Origin: Oscillospiraceae bacterium
Lineage (GTDB): Bacteria; Bacillota; Clostridia; Oscillospirales; Acutalibacteraceae
DNA: 6,504 nt
Direction of reading: 5' to 3'
Assembly: GCA_902796295.1 (NCBI GenBank)
Contig: CADBOL010000184.1
Coordinates: forward strand, 1 to 6,504
Position numbers and translations under genes: made by a program. The notes beneath the pieces are model-generated. The model worked only from the letters and a program-made list of their open reading frames with translations. It ran no database searches and was not told the DNA's origin. Shown here in pieces: positions 1-4,549 of the stretch (the stretch's first letter is position 1; each line of letters starts with the position of its first letter).

Positions 1-120
1 ACGACCGTAACCACAACCGCGCCGACTACCACAACCACGACGGCGCCGACGACAACAACTACAACCGCACCGACAACTGTCACAACTACGGCACCTACAA
101 CCGTAACTACGACAGCTCCG
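1..120 (+). repeat. Five tandem 24-bp units encoding a Thr-Ala-Pro stalk
   Basis: Units at 1-24, 25-48, 49-72, 73-96 and 97-120 encode TTVTTTAP, TTTTTTAP, TTTTTTAP, TTVTTTAP and TTVTTTAP. The protein period is exact, but synonymous codons (aca/acc/acg/act) differ between units, so the DNA repeat is degenerate. More units may lie upstream of the window. The likely role is a flexible, possibly glycosylated, spacer holding the thioredoxin domain away from the membrane; that role is inference. Confidence 0.93.
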
Positions 121-543
121 GTTCAGAGAAAAACCTACGGTAAAATCAACTTTACCACCACTGATATAAACGGAAACACCGTTTCACTCTCGGATTACTC
201 GGGTTATGACGTTATCATGATTAATATGTGGGAGCCGTGGTGCGGACCCTGCGTAAATGAGATGGGCGACCTTGAGAGACTCTATAAAAATTATAAGTCA
301 AAAGGTTTTATGATTCTCGGCGCTTTCAGCGATGAACCGGATTCCGCAAAGACGGTAATGCGCCGCAACGGAATCACATATCCGCTCATCAACAAGCCCG
401 CTGAGCTTAATGCTTTCAATACCGGCGCAGTTCCCACAACGATTTTTGTTGACGGAAACGGAAATGTGCTTTCGGAAGAGCCTTATGTCGGCGCGAGGTC
501 ATATTCTGCATGGGAGCAGATAATTCTCTCATACATGGGTTAA
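1..543 (+). CDS. TlpA-like extracytoplasmic thioredoxin-fold protein, 5' partial
   Basis: The reading frame is open from base 1 to a TAA at 541-543; the N-terminus, presumably a signal peptide or lipobox, lies outside the window. The visible 180 residues start with five octapeptides of the form TT(V/T)TTTAP (residues 1-40), a Thr-rich stalk typical of clostridial surface proteins. A TlpA/AhpC-type thioredoxin domain follows, beginning with the strand-turn NGNTVSLSDYSG. The redox motif is WCGPC at residues 80-84, within NMWEPWCGPC. A cis-proline loop (AVPTT, Pro145) and the strand IFVDGNGNV complete the thioredoxin core. TlpA-type proteins exchange thiols and disulfides outside the cytoplasmic membrane, usually as reductases. 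It is the first visible gene of a tight operon: the next start codon is 4 nt past its stop. An internal ATG at 217 is not the true start, because the open frame continues upstream and the domain begins before it. Partner and substrate cannot be read from sequence. Confidence 0.9.
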   Translation, partial: TTVTTTAPTTTTTTAPTTTTTTAPTTVTTTAPTTVTTTAPVQRKTYGKINFTTTDINGNTVSLSDYSGYDVIMINMWEPWCGPCVNEMGDLERLYKNYKSKGFMILGAFSDEPDSAKTVMRRNGITYPLINKPAELNAFNTGAVPTTIFVDGNGNVLSEEPYVGARSYSAWEQIILSYMG

Positions 544-547
544 TCAT

Positions 548-685
548 ATGAAAAACCGATTATTAACAATCTGTCTGATTGCCGTATCACTGGCGTTGAT
601 AATTATCGGTATTATTGACGGCCAGCCGCACGATGTATTGAAAAAGGCAGTCACCGTTTGCCTGGAGTGTGTCGGAATTGGATAA
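548..685 (+). CDS. Small membrane-anchored CXXC protein (CD1871A-like), 45 aa
   Basis: ATG at 548 lies 4 nt after the upstream stop and the frame ends with TAA at 683-685. The protein begins MKNRLLTICL, has one hydrophobic helix (about residues 5-23), then a short polar segment and a C-terminal CLEC motif (Cys38, Cys41) just before the end, VGIG. By the positive-inside rule (K2, R4) the N-terminus should be cytoplasmic and the CXXC end extracytoplasmic. Size, single helix and terminal CXXC match my recollection of the CD1871A family of clostridial CXXC proteins. No clear Shine-Dalgarno sequence precedes it, so translation is probably coupled to the thioredoxin gene. Its end overlaps the start of the polyferredoxin gene. 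The position between a thioredoxin and a polyferredoxin suggests that it carries electrons or thiols between them (inference). It is easily missed because of its length. Confidence 0.85.
   Translation: MKNRLLTICLIAVSLALIIIGIIDGQPHDVLKKAVTVCLECVGIG
664..667 (+). promoter_or_regulatory. Shine-Dalgarno sequence deciding the polyferredoxin start
   Basis: GGAG at 664-667 lies inside the end of the small CXXC gene. It is only 1 nt from the GTG at 669, too close for normal initiation, but 10 nt from the in-frame TTG at 678. This favours TTG 678, giving a protein that begins (M)DNKKRFAIQ. A stop in this frame at 639-641 limits how far upstream the start could be. Confidence 0.5.
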
Positions 686-1535
686 TAAAAAAAGATTTGC
701 GATACAGGCAGCGGCGGCGCTGATTCAGAATGCGGATTTCAGAGCCTTTTTCAAGGGAGGAATCTCTCAGGCGGCTTCAAAGTCGGTATGCGTTCCGGGG
801 CTGAACTGCTACTCCTGCCCGGGCGCAATCGGTGCCTGCCCGATAGGTTCACTGCAGAATTCCCTTTCATCCTACTCGATTAAGATTCCCTATTATGTTG
901 CGGGCCTTCTGATTTTTTTCGGGGCTCTGCTCGGCAGAGCGGTGTGCGGATTCCTCTGCCCGTTCGGATTTTTGCAGGATCTTATTTACAAAATACCGTT
1001 CATTAAAAAAATCAAAACCTTCAAAGGCGATAAATATCTGAGATTTCTCAAGTATTTCATCCTTGTTTTCGGAGTGATAGTGCTCCCGGTATTTATAAAA
1101 CTCACTCCCGTATTCTGCAAATATCTCTGCCCCTCGGGTACTCTCTCCGGCCTTTTGTTTGCCTTCTCAAACACAAAAGTGTTTTCGCTCTTCGGCAGCC
1201 GCTTTATGTGGAAGGCTTGCATCGCGGCCTGCATAATACTTACGGGCGTACTTATTTACAGACCGTTTTGCAGATACCTCTGCCCGCTCGGCGCGTTTTA
1301 TTCATTCTTCAATAAGGTATCAGCAGTGAGACTCACGGCGGATGAGAATAAATGCACATCATGCAAGGCGTGTTACAGAGCGTGCGATATGAATGTTGAC
1401 CCGTCTGTGACCCCTGATCATCTTGAGTGCATCCGGTGCGGGAAATGTATTTCCGCCTGCCCGGAAAACGCGCTGCAATACAGCTTTTTCGGGAAGACGC
1501 AGAAAACGGACAAATATAATCAAAAAACATTTTAA
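669..1535 (+). CDS. NapH-like membrane polyferredoxin (4Fe-4S binding protein)
   Basis: From GTG 669 the product is 288 residues; from the alternative TTG 678 it is 285. Cysteine groups, in 669 numbering, are: an N-terminal C41-X5-C47-X2-C50-X6-C57 cluster (CVPGLNC, CYSCPG, ACPIG); three membrane-associated CXXXCP motifs (CGFLCP 93-98, CKYLCP 150-155, CRYLCP 201-206); and two C-terminal ferredoxin motifs, CTSCKACYRAC (229-239) and CIRCGKCISACP (254-265). Hydrophobic helices lie at about 72-90, 126-144 and 180-197. The CXXXCP motifs and paired ferredoxin sites are typical of NapH/NosR/CcoG-type membrane iron-sulfur proteins that move electrons at the membrane. There is no FMN-binding domain and no nap or nos gene in view, so nitrate or nitrous oxide respiration is not indicated. 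Linkage to the CXXC protein and thioredoxin suggests that it feeds electrons to extracellular thiols (inference). It overlaps the upstream gene by 17 or 8 nt, depending on the start. Confidence 0.9.
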   Translation: MSELDNKKRFAIQAAAALIQNADFRAFFKGGISQAASKSVCVPGLNCYSCPGAIGACPIGSLQNSLSSYSIKIPYYVAGLLIFFGALLGRAVCGFLCPFGFLQDLIYKIPFIKKIKTFKGDKYLRFLKYFILVFGVIVLPVFIKLTPVFCKYLCPSGTLSGLLFAFSNTKVFSLFGSRFMWKACIAACIILTGVLIYRPFCRYLCPLGAFYSFFNKVSAVRLTADENKCTSCKACYRACDMNVDPSVTPDHLECIRCGKCISACPENALQYSFFGKTQKTDKYNQKTF

Positions 1536-1555
1536 CTCATATACTGATAAAAGAA

Positions 1556-1594
1556 ATCGGCTTGCAGGAATTAAGCCAATTCCTGCAAGCCGAT
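1556..1594. terminator. Bidirectional hairpin terminator between convergent genes
   Basis: A perfect 17-bp inverted repeat (1556-1572 and 1578-1594) encloses a 5-nt loop, AAGCC. It lies 20 nt after the polyferredoxin stop and about 100 nt past the melA stop. Read on the minus strand, it is followed by a T-rich tail (TTCTTTTAT); on the plus strand the tail is AT-rich with no clean T run. It probably serves both genes and is stronger for melA. Confidence 0.8.
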
Positions 1595-1626
1595 ATAATA
1601 TTATAATTCGGAGCGTAGCGACCATT

Positions 1627-1654
1627 AACTGCTCACTGCTAACTGCTCCCTGCT
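1627..1654. repeat. Tandem heptamer repeat in convergent intergenic region
   Basis: Four consecutive heptamers read AACTGCT, CACTGCT, AACTGCT and CCCTGCT, sharing the core CTGCT. They are non-coding and lie between the terminator hairpin and a GC-rich palindrome. Such CTGCT-type runs recur between genes in many bacterial genomes in my recollection; whether this one is dispersed here cannot be told from one window. Confidence 0.75.
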
Positions 1655-1661
1655 GACTTGC

Positions 1662-1681
1662 GGCGCGGATGTATCCGCGCC
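1662..1681. repeat. GC-rich intergenic palindrome
   Basis: GGCGCGGA (1662-1669) pairs with TCCGCGCC (1674-1681) around the 4-nt loop TGTA, 12 nt before the melA stop codon end. It has no T tail on either side, so it is a poor terminator. It resembles the short GC-rich palindromes that occur as dispersed elements in clostridial intergenic DNA. It might instead stabilise the 3' end of the melA transcript. Confidence 0.7.
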
Positions 1682-1692
1682 CTACAAATATA

Positions 1693-3021
1693 TCAGTTAT
1701 ATTTCGGGAGATAATCTCCGTGTGCCTCGATAAGATCATCAACCATCTTTTTGATTGTGTCGATGTCGAGCTCACTGCCTGTGTGCGGGTCGAGCATAGC
1801 CGCCTGATAGATATGCTCCTTCTTGCGGGTGACTGCCGCCTCTATTGTGAGCAGCTGAACATTGATATTTGTCATATTCATCGCCGCGCACTGTACGGGC
1901 AGGGCTCCGACATGGCAGGGATTGATTCCGTAGCCGTTTACAAGGCAGGGTACCTCAACGCACGCTTCGGCGGGCAGGTTGGTGATAAGATGATCTGTGT
2001 TGAGCACATTGCCGCCTATCTGATAGGGCTTTGATTCTGTTATCGCCTCCATGATACGGGAAGCGTATTCATTTGAGCGGTCATGCTCCTTTACGCCGTT
2101 TTCAAGCATATCCGCATATTCTTTTTTCCATGACTCAATCTGATTTACGCAGCGGCGCGGATACTCGTCAAGAGGTATATTGTATTTCTCAATAAGCTGA
2201 GGATATTTTGATTTTATATAAAACATATTGTATTCGGCGTTATGCTCGCTTGACTCGGTGACATAGTAGCCGAAATTTTTAATATACTCAAGGCGGACCT
2301 TGTTATAACACTCGGGGTCGTCAAGCTTGTAATTCAGCTTTTCAAGGCGCGCTTTGATTTCGGGATAAAGATCGTTGCCGTCTTTATCCTTTATTTCAAG
2401 CAGCCACGCCATGTGATTGATACCGGCGATGAGCTCTTTCCTGCCCTCAAGTTTATCCTGCATATCCACTTCGTTGAGAAGTGACTCGGAGCAGACCTGG
2501 ACGGAGTGGCACAGGCCCACGGTTTTTATGCCCGTGTACCTCTGCATAAATCCGGAGAGCATTGACATGGGATTGGTGTAATTGAGGAAAAGCGCATCGG
2601 GGCAGACCTCTTCCATATCTTTTGCAAAATCAGCGAGCACGGGAATGGTGCGCAGGGCTCTCATAATACCGCCGATACCGAGGGTGTCGGCTATTGTCTG
2701 GCGCAGGCCGTATTTTTTGGGCACCTCAAAATCAATTATCGTGCAGGGATCATAGAGACCGATCTGGATGGCGTCAACCACAAATGCTGCGCCTCTGAGG
2801 GCATCTTTTCTGTTTTCAACGCCGAGATAGCATTCTATTTTGCCGTAGCCGCCTTTTGCCTTGCGCATTGCCTCAAGTATAACGCGGCTCTCTTCAAGAC
2901 GCTGACCGTCTATGTCATAGAGGGCAAATACGCTGTCTCTGAGCGAAGGGACACACATACAGTCGCCGATTACGTTTCTTGCAAATACGGTGCTGCCAGC
3001 ACCCATAAATGTGATTTTCAT
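1693..3021 (-). CDS. melA: GH4 family alpha-galactosidase (MelA-like)
   Basis: This 442-residue protein closely resembles E. coli MelA by recall along its full length. It starts with the nucleotide-binding motif MKITFMGAGST and the acidic end of the second strand (LYDID). Other family blocks are QIGLYDPCT (86-94), DFEV, QTIADTLG..GGIMRALRTIP (109-127), LNYTNPM (146-152), the metal-site GLCHS (169-173), GINHMA (200-205) and TESSEHNAEY (255-264). Cys171 and His203 are the expected Mn ligands. GH4 enzymes use NAD+ and Mn2+ in an oxidation-elimination-addition cycle; this subgroup releases galactose from melibiose-type alpha-galactosides in the cytoplasm. Expected length is about 450, so the gene is intact. 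AAGGAG (complement of 3029-3034) sits 7 nt before the ATG, fixing the start. The stop is TGA. No sugar transporter is visible beside it; the gene stands alone between a shared terminator and a divergent promoter region. Substrate specificity within GH4 is not certain from sequence. Confidence 0.93.
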   Translation of the reverse strand: MKITFMGAGSTVFARNVIGDCMCVPSLRDSVFALYDIDGQRLEESRVILEAMRKAKGGYGKIECYLGVENRKDALRGAAFVVDAIQIGLYDPCTIIDFEVPKKYGLRQTIADTLGIGGIMRALRTIPVLADFAKDMEEVCPDALFLNYTNPMSMLSGFMQRYTGIKTVGLCHSVQVCSESLLNEVDMQDKLEGRKELIAGINHMAWLLEIKDKDGNDLYPEIKARLEKLNYKLDDPECYNKVRLEYIKNFGYYVTESSEHNAEYNMFYIKSKYPQLIEKYNIPLDEYPRRCVNQIESWKKEYADMLENGVKEHDRSNEYASRIMEAITESKPYQIGGNVLNTDHLITNLPAEACVEVPCLVNGYGINPCHVGALPVQCAAMNMTNINVQLLTIEAAVTRKKEHIYQAAMLDPHTGSELDIDTIKKMVDDLIEAHGDYLPKYN

Positions 3022-3060
3022 AAAAACTCTCCTTCAGCGGATTATTATTCAGCCAATACT

Positions 3061-3089
3061 ATTTTGCATTTTATTTTACCCGATGTCAA
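3061..3089 (-). promoter_or_regulatory. Promoter of melA
   Basis: On the minus strand a consensus -35 box TTGACA (complement of 3084-3089) is followed after 17 nt by CAAAAT (complement of 3061-3066, four of six matches to TATAAT). Transcription would start near 3054, giving a leader of roughly 30 nt with the AAGGAG site. The weak -10 beside a perfect -35 is compatible with regulation by the palindrome upstream. Confidence 0.65.
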
Positions 3090-3095
3090 TATTTT

Positions 3096-3111
3096 TTTAT
3101 CCCGGGATAAA
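3096..3111. promoter_or_regulatory. 16-bp palindrome, candidate operator for melA
   Basis: TTTATCCCGGGATAAA is a perfect palindrome starting 6 nt beyond the melA -35 box, centred about 50 nt upstream of the inferred start. It is too short and loop-free to be a terminator. Its position suits an activator or a repressor dimer. It does not match the catabolite-response (cre) consensus TGWNANCGNTNWCA. The binding protein is unknown and no regulator gene is in the window. Confidence 0.55.
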
Positions 3112-3193
3112 TCATTTTTTTATTTTGCGCAAAGAGAGAAATAGAGTGGTGGTTTCCTGCGCGAAATATGTATATTATTTCTGCTTTAGGGAT

Positions 3194-3199
3194 TATAAT
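3194..3199 (+). promoter_or_regulatory. -10 box of the 47-aa membrane protein gene
   Basis: A perfect TATAAT lies 29 nt before the start codon. No good -35 box is found at 16-18 nt spacing (the 17-nt position reads TATATT) and there is no TG extension, so the promoter may need an activator or be moderate. The divergent arrangement leaves room for control shared with melA. Confidence 0.45.
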
Positions 3200-3227
3200 A
3201 CGGTAAAGAAACAAAGGGGGTGAAGAC

Positions 3228-3371
3228 ATGATTCTGACAATACTGCTTCTGATTGCCGTTGTGCTCACATTCAAGGTTCTCGGCTGGATTACGAGGGTAT
3301 GGCTGAAAGTCTTTGCCTTCGGAGTGATTGCAGCGATTGCGCTGATAGCCTTCGGAGCGATGCTGCTGTGA
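3228..3371 (+). CDS. Small hydrophobic membrane protein, 47 aa, unknown function
   Basis: ATG at 3228 follows a strong purine-rich ribosome site (AAAGGGGGTGAAG, 3213-3225) and the frame ends with TGA at 3369-3371. The product begins MILTILLLIAVVLTFKVLGW, then a short basic turn (TRVWLK, residues 22-27), then a second hydrophobic stretch (28-47) ending FGAMLL. This suggests two short membrane segments joined by a charged loop, or an amphipathic plus membrane helix. I do not recognise a family. Support for a real gene comes from the complete set of signals: a -10 box, a strong ribosome site, and a hairpin terminator 18 nt after the stop. It is transcribed alone, divergently from melA. Confidence 0.75.
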   Translation: MILTILLLIAVVLTFKVLGWITRVWLKVFAFGVIAAIALIAFGAMLL

Positions 3372-3388
3372 AAACCTGACAGGAGCAA

Positions 3389-3433
3389 ATCCGCCCGCGC
3401 AGTCTGTATCAGACGCTGCCGGGCGGATATTTT
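3389..3433 (+). terminator. Rho-independent terminator of the 47-aa gene
   Basis: The outer stem ATCCGCCCG (3389-3397) pairs with CGGGCGGAT (3420-3428). Inside it, GTCTG (3402-3406) pairs with CAGAC (3410-3414) around TAT. An ATTTT tail follows at 3429-3433. The next promoter's -35 box begins four bases later. Confidence 0.8.
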
Positions 3434-3436
3434 AAT

Positions 3437-3465
3437 TTGCACTTTTTTCCGCAATATGATATATT
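3437..3465 (+). promoter_or_regulatory. Extended -10 promoter of the secreted-protein gene
   Basis: TTGCAC (3437-3442), a 17-nt spacer ending in TGA (3457-3459), then TATATT (3460-3465): an extended -10 promoter. Transcription would start near 3472. The in-frame ATG at 3456 therefore lies upstream of the transcript and cannot be the start codon. The same pattern recurs at the MATE promoter. Confidence 0.65.
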
Positions 3466-3480
3466 GGTCAAAAAAACGGC

Positions 3481-3485
3481 AGGAG
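3481..3485 (+). promoter_or_regulatory. Ribosome binding site of the secreted-protein gene
   Basis: AGGAG lies 12 nt before the ATG at 3498, a long but usable spacing. An ATG at 3487 only 1 nt away opens a four-codon frame (MKRK, stop 3499-3501) that overlaps the true start by ATGA. It may be chance or a tiny upstream reading frame. Confidence 0.5.
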
Positions 3486-3497
3486 AATGAAGCGCAA

Positions 3498-4466
3498 ATG
3501 ATCAGAAGAATAATCGCCGTTCTCACGGCATCGGTAACAATTATTTCAGCCATGTCTTTCATCTGCTTTGCGGCGGGAAAAACCGTAAATGTGAAAGTCC
3601 CGGCCCCGCAGGCGGGGAAATCTCCGGATTTCAGATTTGAAATTGAGGATGATGACTTTCTTCCCGGCAGTCTGCCTCTTATCGCCGGTGGATTCTGGAG
3701 AGATGCCGAAACGGCATACCTGACCCGTGAAGGGAAAATACCGGAATTAAAAGAAGCCGCTTCTTATAAATATGTATATAACATTGACTGCGATGCTCCG
3801 GATTCTTTCAGACGATCCGCTTTATGCAGATTGGCAGAGGAAGGAATAATCTGGATTGAATACAGCGAAACCTCGCTTGACAGTCTCTATAATTCCGGGC
3901 AGGTACCCGGGAACAGGCCGAAAGGCGAGGTGATATTCGGCTGTCTCGCGCCCGACGGATATTCCGGCTCCGTTACCGGGAAGTTTCTTGATTCTTCGGA
4001 TAAATTCAAAGCCGGGAAATCATATGCCTGCTGCATACAGATAATGCATAATTATGATGAGAAGTCTCTGCAGAATCTTTACGCCGCAGCCGGTGCGCTG
4101 ACTCCGTATTATGAAAAAGAGTCTGAGATTTACGGCAGATACGGTATTTACAAAGATTCTTCCGGCGCCGTCTCCGAAGAGAAAAATGCGGCTCTGCAAG
4201 AAGAGCTTGACAGACTGAATGCCGAGTATAAGGATGAAATTGACGCTTATGAAAAAGCCAAAGAGGCCGATCCTTTTTATGAAGGCGAAAACCCGGTGAT
4301 TACGGTTAACGGCGAAAAATGCGGGGATATATTTATGAGCGGCTATGACTGCGGCTTTGCGTTTTATGATTTCGGACCGCCGAAAAACAAATCTTCGTTC
4401 ATCGATATGATAAAAGAATTCTTTGAGAATATAGTCGCTTTTCTTAAAAACCTGTTTTCATTTTAA
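3498..4466 (+). CDS. Secreted protein of unknown function
   Basis: The start at 3498 gives 322 residues beginning MIRRIIAVLTASVTIISAMS, a typical signal peptide (basic n-region, hydrophobic core, likely cleavage near Ala25/Ala26 in CFAAG). There is no lipobox. The frame also contains an ATG at 3456, but it overlaps the promoter and would put 14 charged residues before the signal peptide. Residues 28-185 contain VNVKVPAPQAGKSPDF near the start and DKFKAGKSYACCIQI near the end. These resemble, by recall, the beta-rich repeat in clostridial surface proteins built around 'P.AG..P' and 'F.AG..Y.V.V'; the match is tentative. Residues 224-256 are charged and helical (possible coiled coil). A segment at 265-293 (NPVITVNGEKCGD, FAFYDFGP) looks like another beta element. 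The C-terminal 22 residues (FIDMIKEFFENIVAFLKNLF) form a probable amphipathic helix, a frequent ending of secreted clostridial proteins. Eight cysteines remain after the signal peptide. Molecular function is unknown. Confidence 0.85.
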   Translation: MIRRIIAVLTASVTIISAMSFICFAAGKTVNVKVPAPQAGKSPDFRFEIEDDDFLPGSLPLIAGGFWRDAETAYLTREGKIPELKEAASYKYVYNIDCDAPDSFRRSALCRLAEEGIIWIEYSETSLDSLYNSGQVPGNRPKGEVIFGCLAPDGYSGSVTGKFLDSSDKFKAGKSYACCIQIMHNYDEKSLQNLYAAAGALTPYYEKESEIYGRYGIYKDSSGAVSEEKNAALQEELDRLNAEYKDEIDAYEKAKEADPFYEGENPVITVNGEKCGDIFMSGYDCGFAFYDFGPPKNKSSFIDMIKEFFENIVAFLKNLFSF

Positions 4467-4473
4467 ACAACAA

Positions 4474-4538
4474 TACCGGATGATTATTTATTTGCACATT
4501 AAGTGCAGGTGTGATATAATCATCCGGTAATATTTTTT
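4474..4538 (+). terminator. Terminator of the secreted-protein gene, containing the next promoter
   Basis: A perfect 14-bp stem (4474-4487 with 4516-4529, core ACCGGATGATTA) encloses a 28-nt loop that itself holds the hairpin TGCAC/GTGCA (4493-4497, 4503-4507). Six T residues follow at 4533-4538. It begins 8 nt after the stop codon. The MATE promoter lies in the loop and 3' arm. Confidence 0.75.
4492..4520 (+). promoter_or_regulatory. Extended -10 promoter of the MATE gene
   Basis: TTGCAC (4492-4497), a 17-nt spacer ending in TGA (4512-4514), then a perfect TATAAT (4515-4520). Transcription would start near 4527, leaving a leader of about 23 nt with GGAG at 4540-4543. The inverted repeat around it could also act as an operator, since its right arm covers the -10 box and start site. 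Confidence 0.75.
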
Positions 4539-4549
4539 CGGAGAATAAA

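Noticed and set aside
1..120. Possible CRISPR or other DNA-level array
   Set aside because: The units are contiguous without spacers, keep reading frame and encode an exact octapeptide, so this is a protein repeat.
1359..1775. Minus-strand open frame of 138 codons across the polyferredoxin 3' end and the terminator
   Set aside because: It crosses the hairpin and repeats, has no ribosome site or recognisable domain, and is antisense to clear 4Fe-4S cysteine motifs.
1669..2034. Plus-strand open frame opposite the 3' end of melA
   Set aside because: It is antisense to conserved GH4 sequence and starts inside the GC palindrome; no domain is recognisable.
3124..3133. Short palindrome TTTGCGCAAA between melA and the 47-aa gene
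   Set aside because: At 10 bp, with no clear position relative to either promoter, it could easily be chance.
3389..3428. Possible riboswitch or small RNA fold before the secreted-protein gene
   Set aside because: The simple two-part stem with a T-rich tail lies upstream of that gene's promoter, so it ends the preceding transcript and is not a leader of the next one.
3086..3562. Minus-strand open frame spanning the melA promoter region and the 47-aa gene
   Set aside because: It runs through two promoters and a terminator, and its composition looks like noise.
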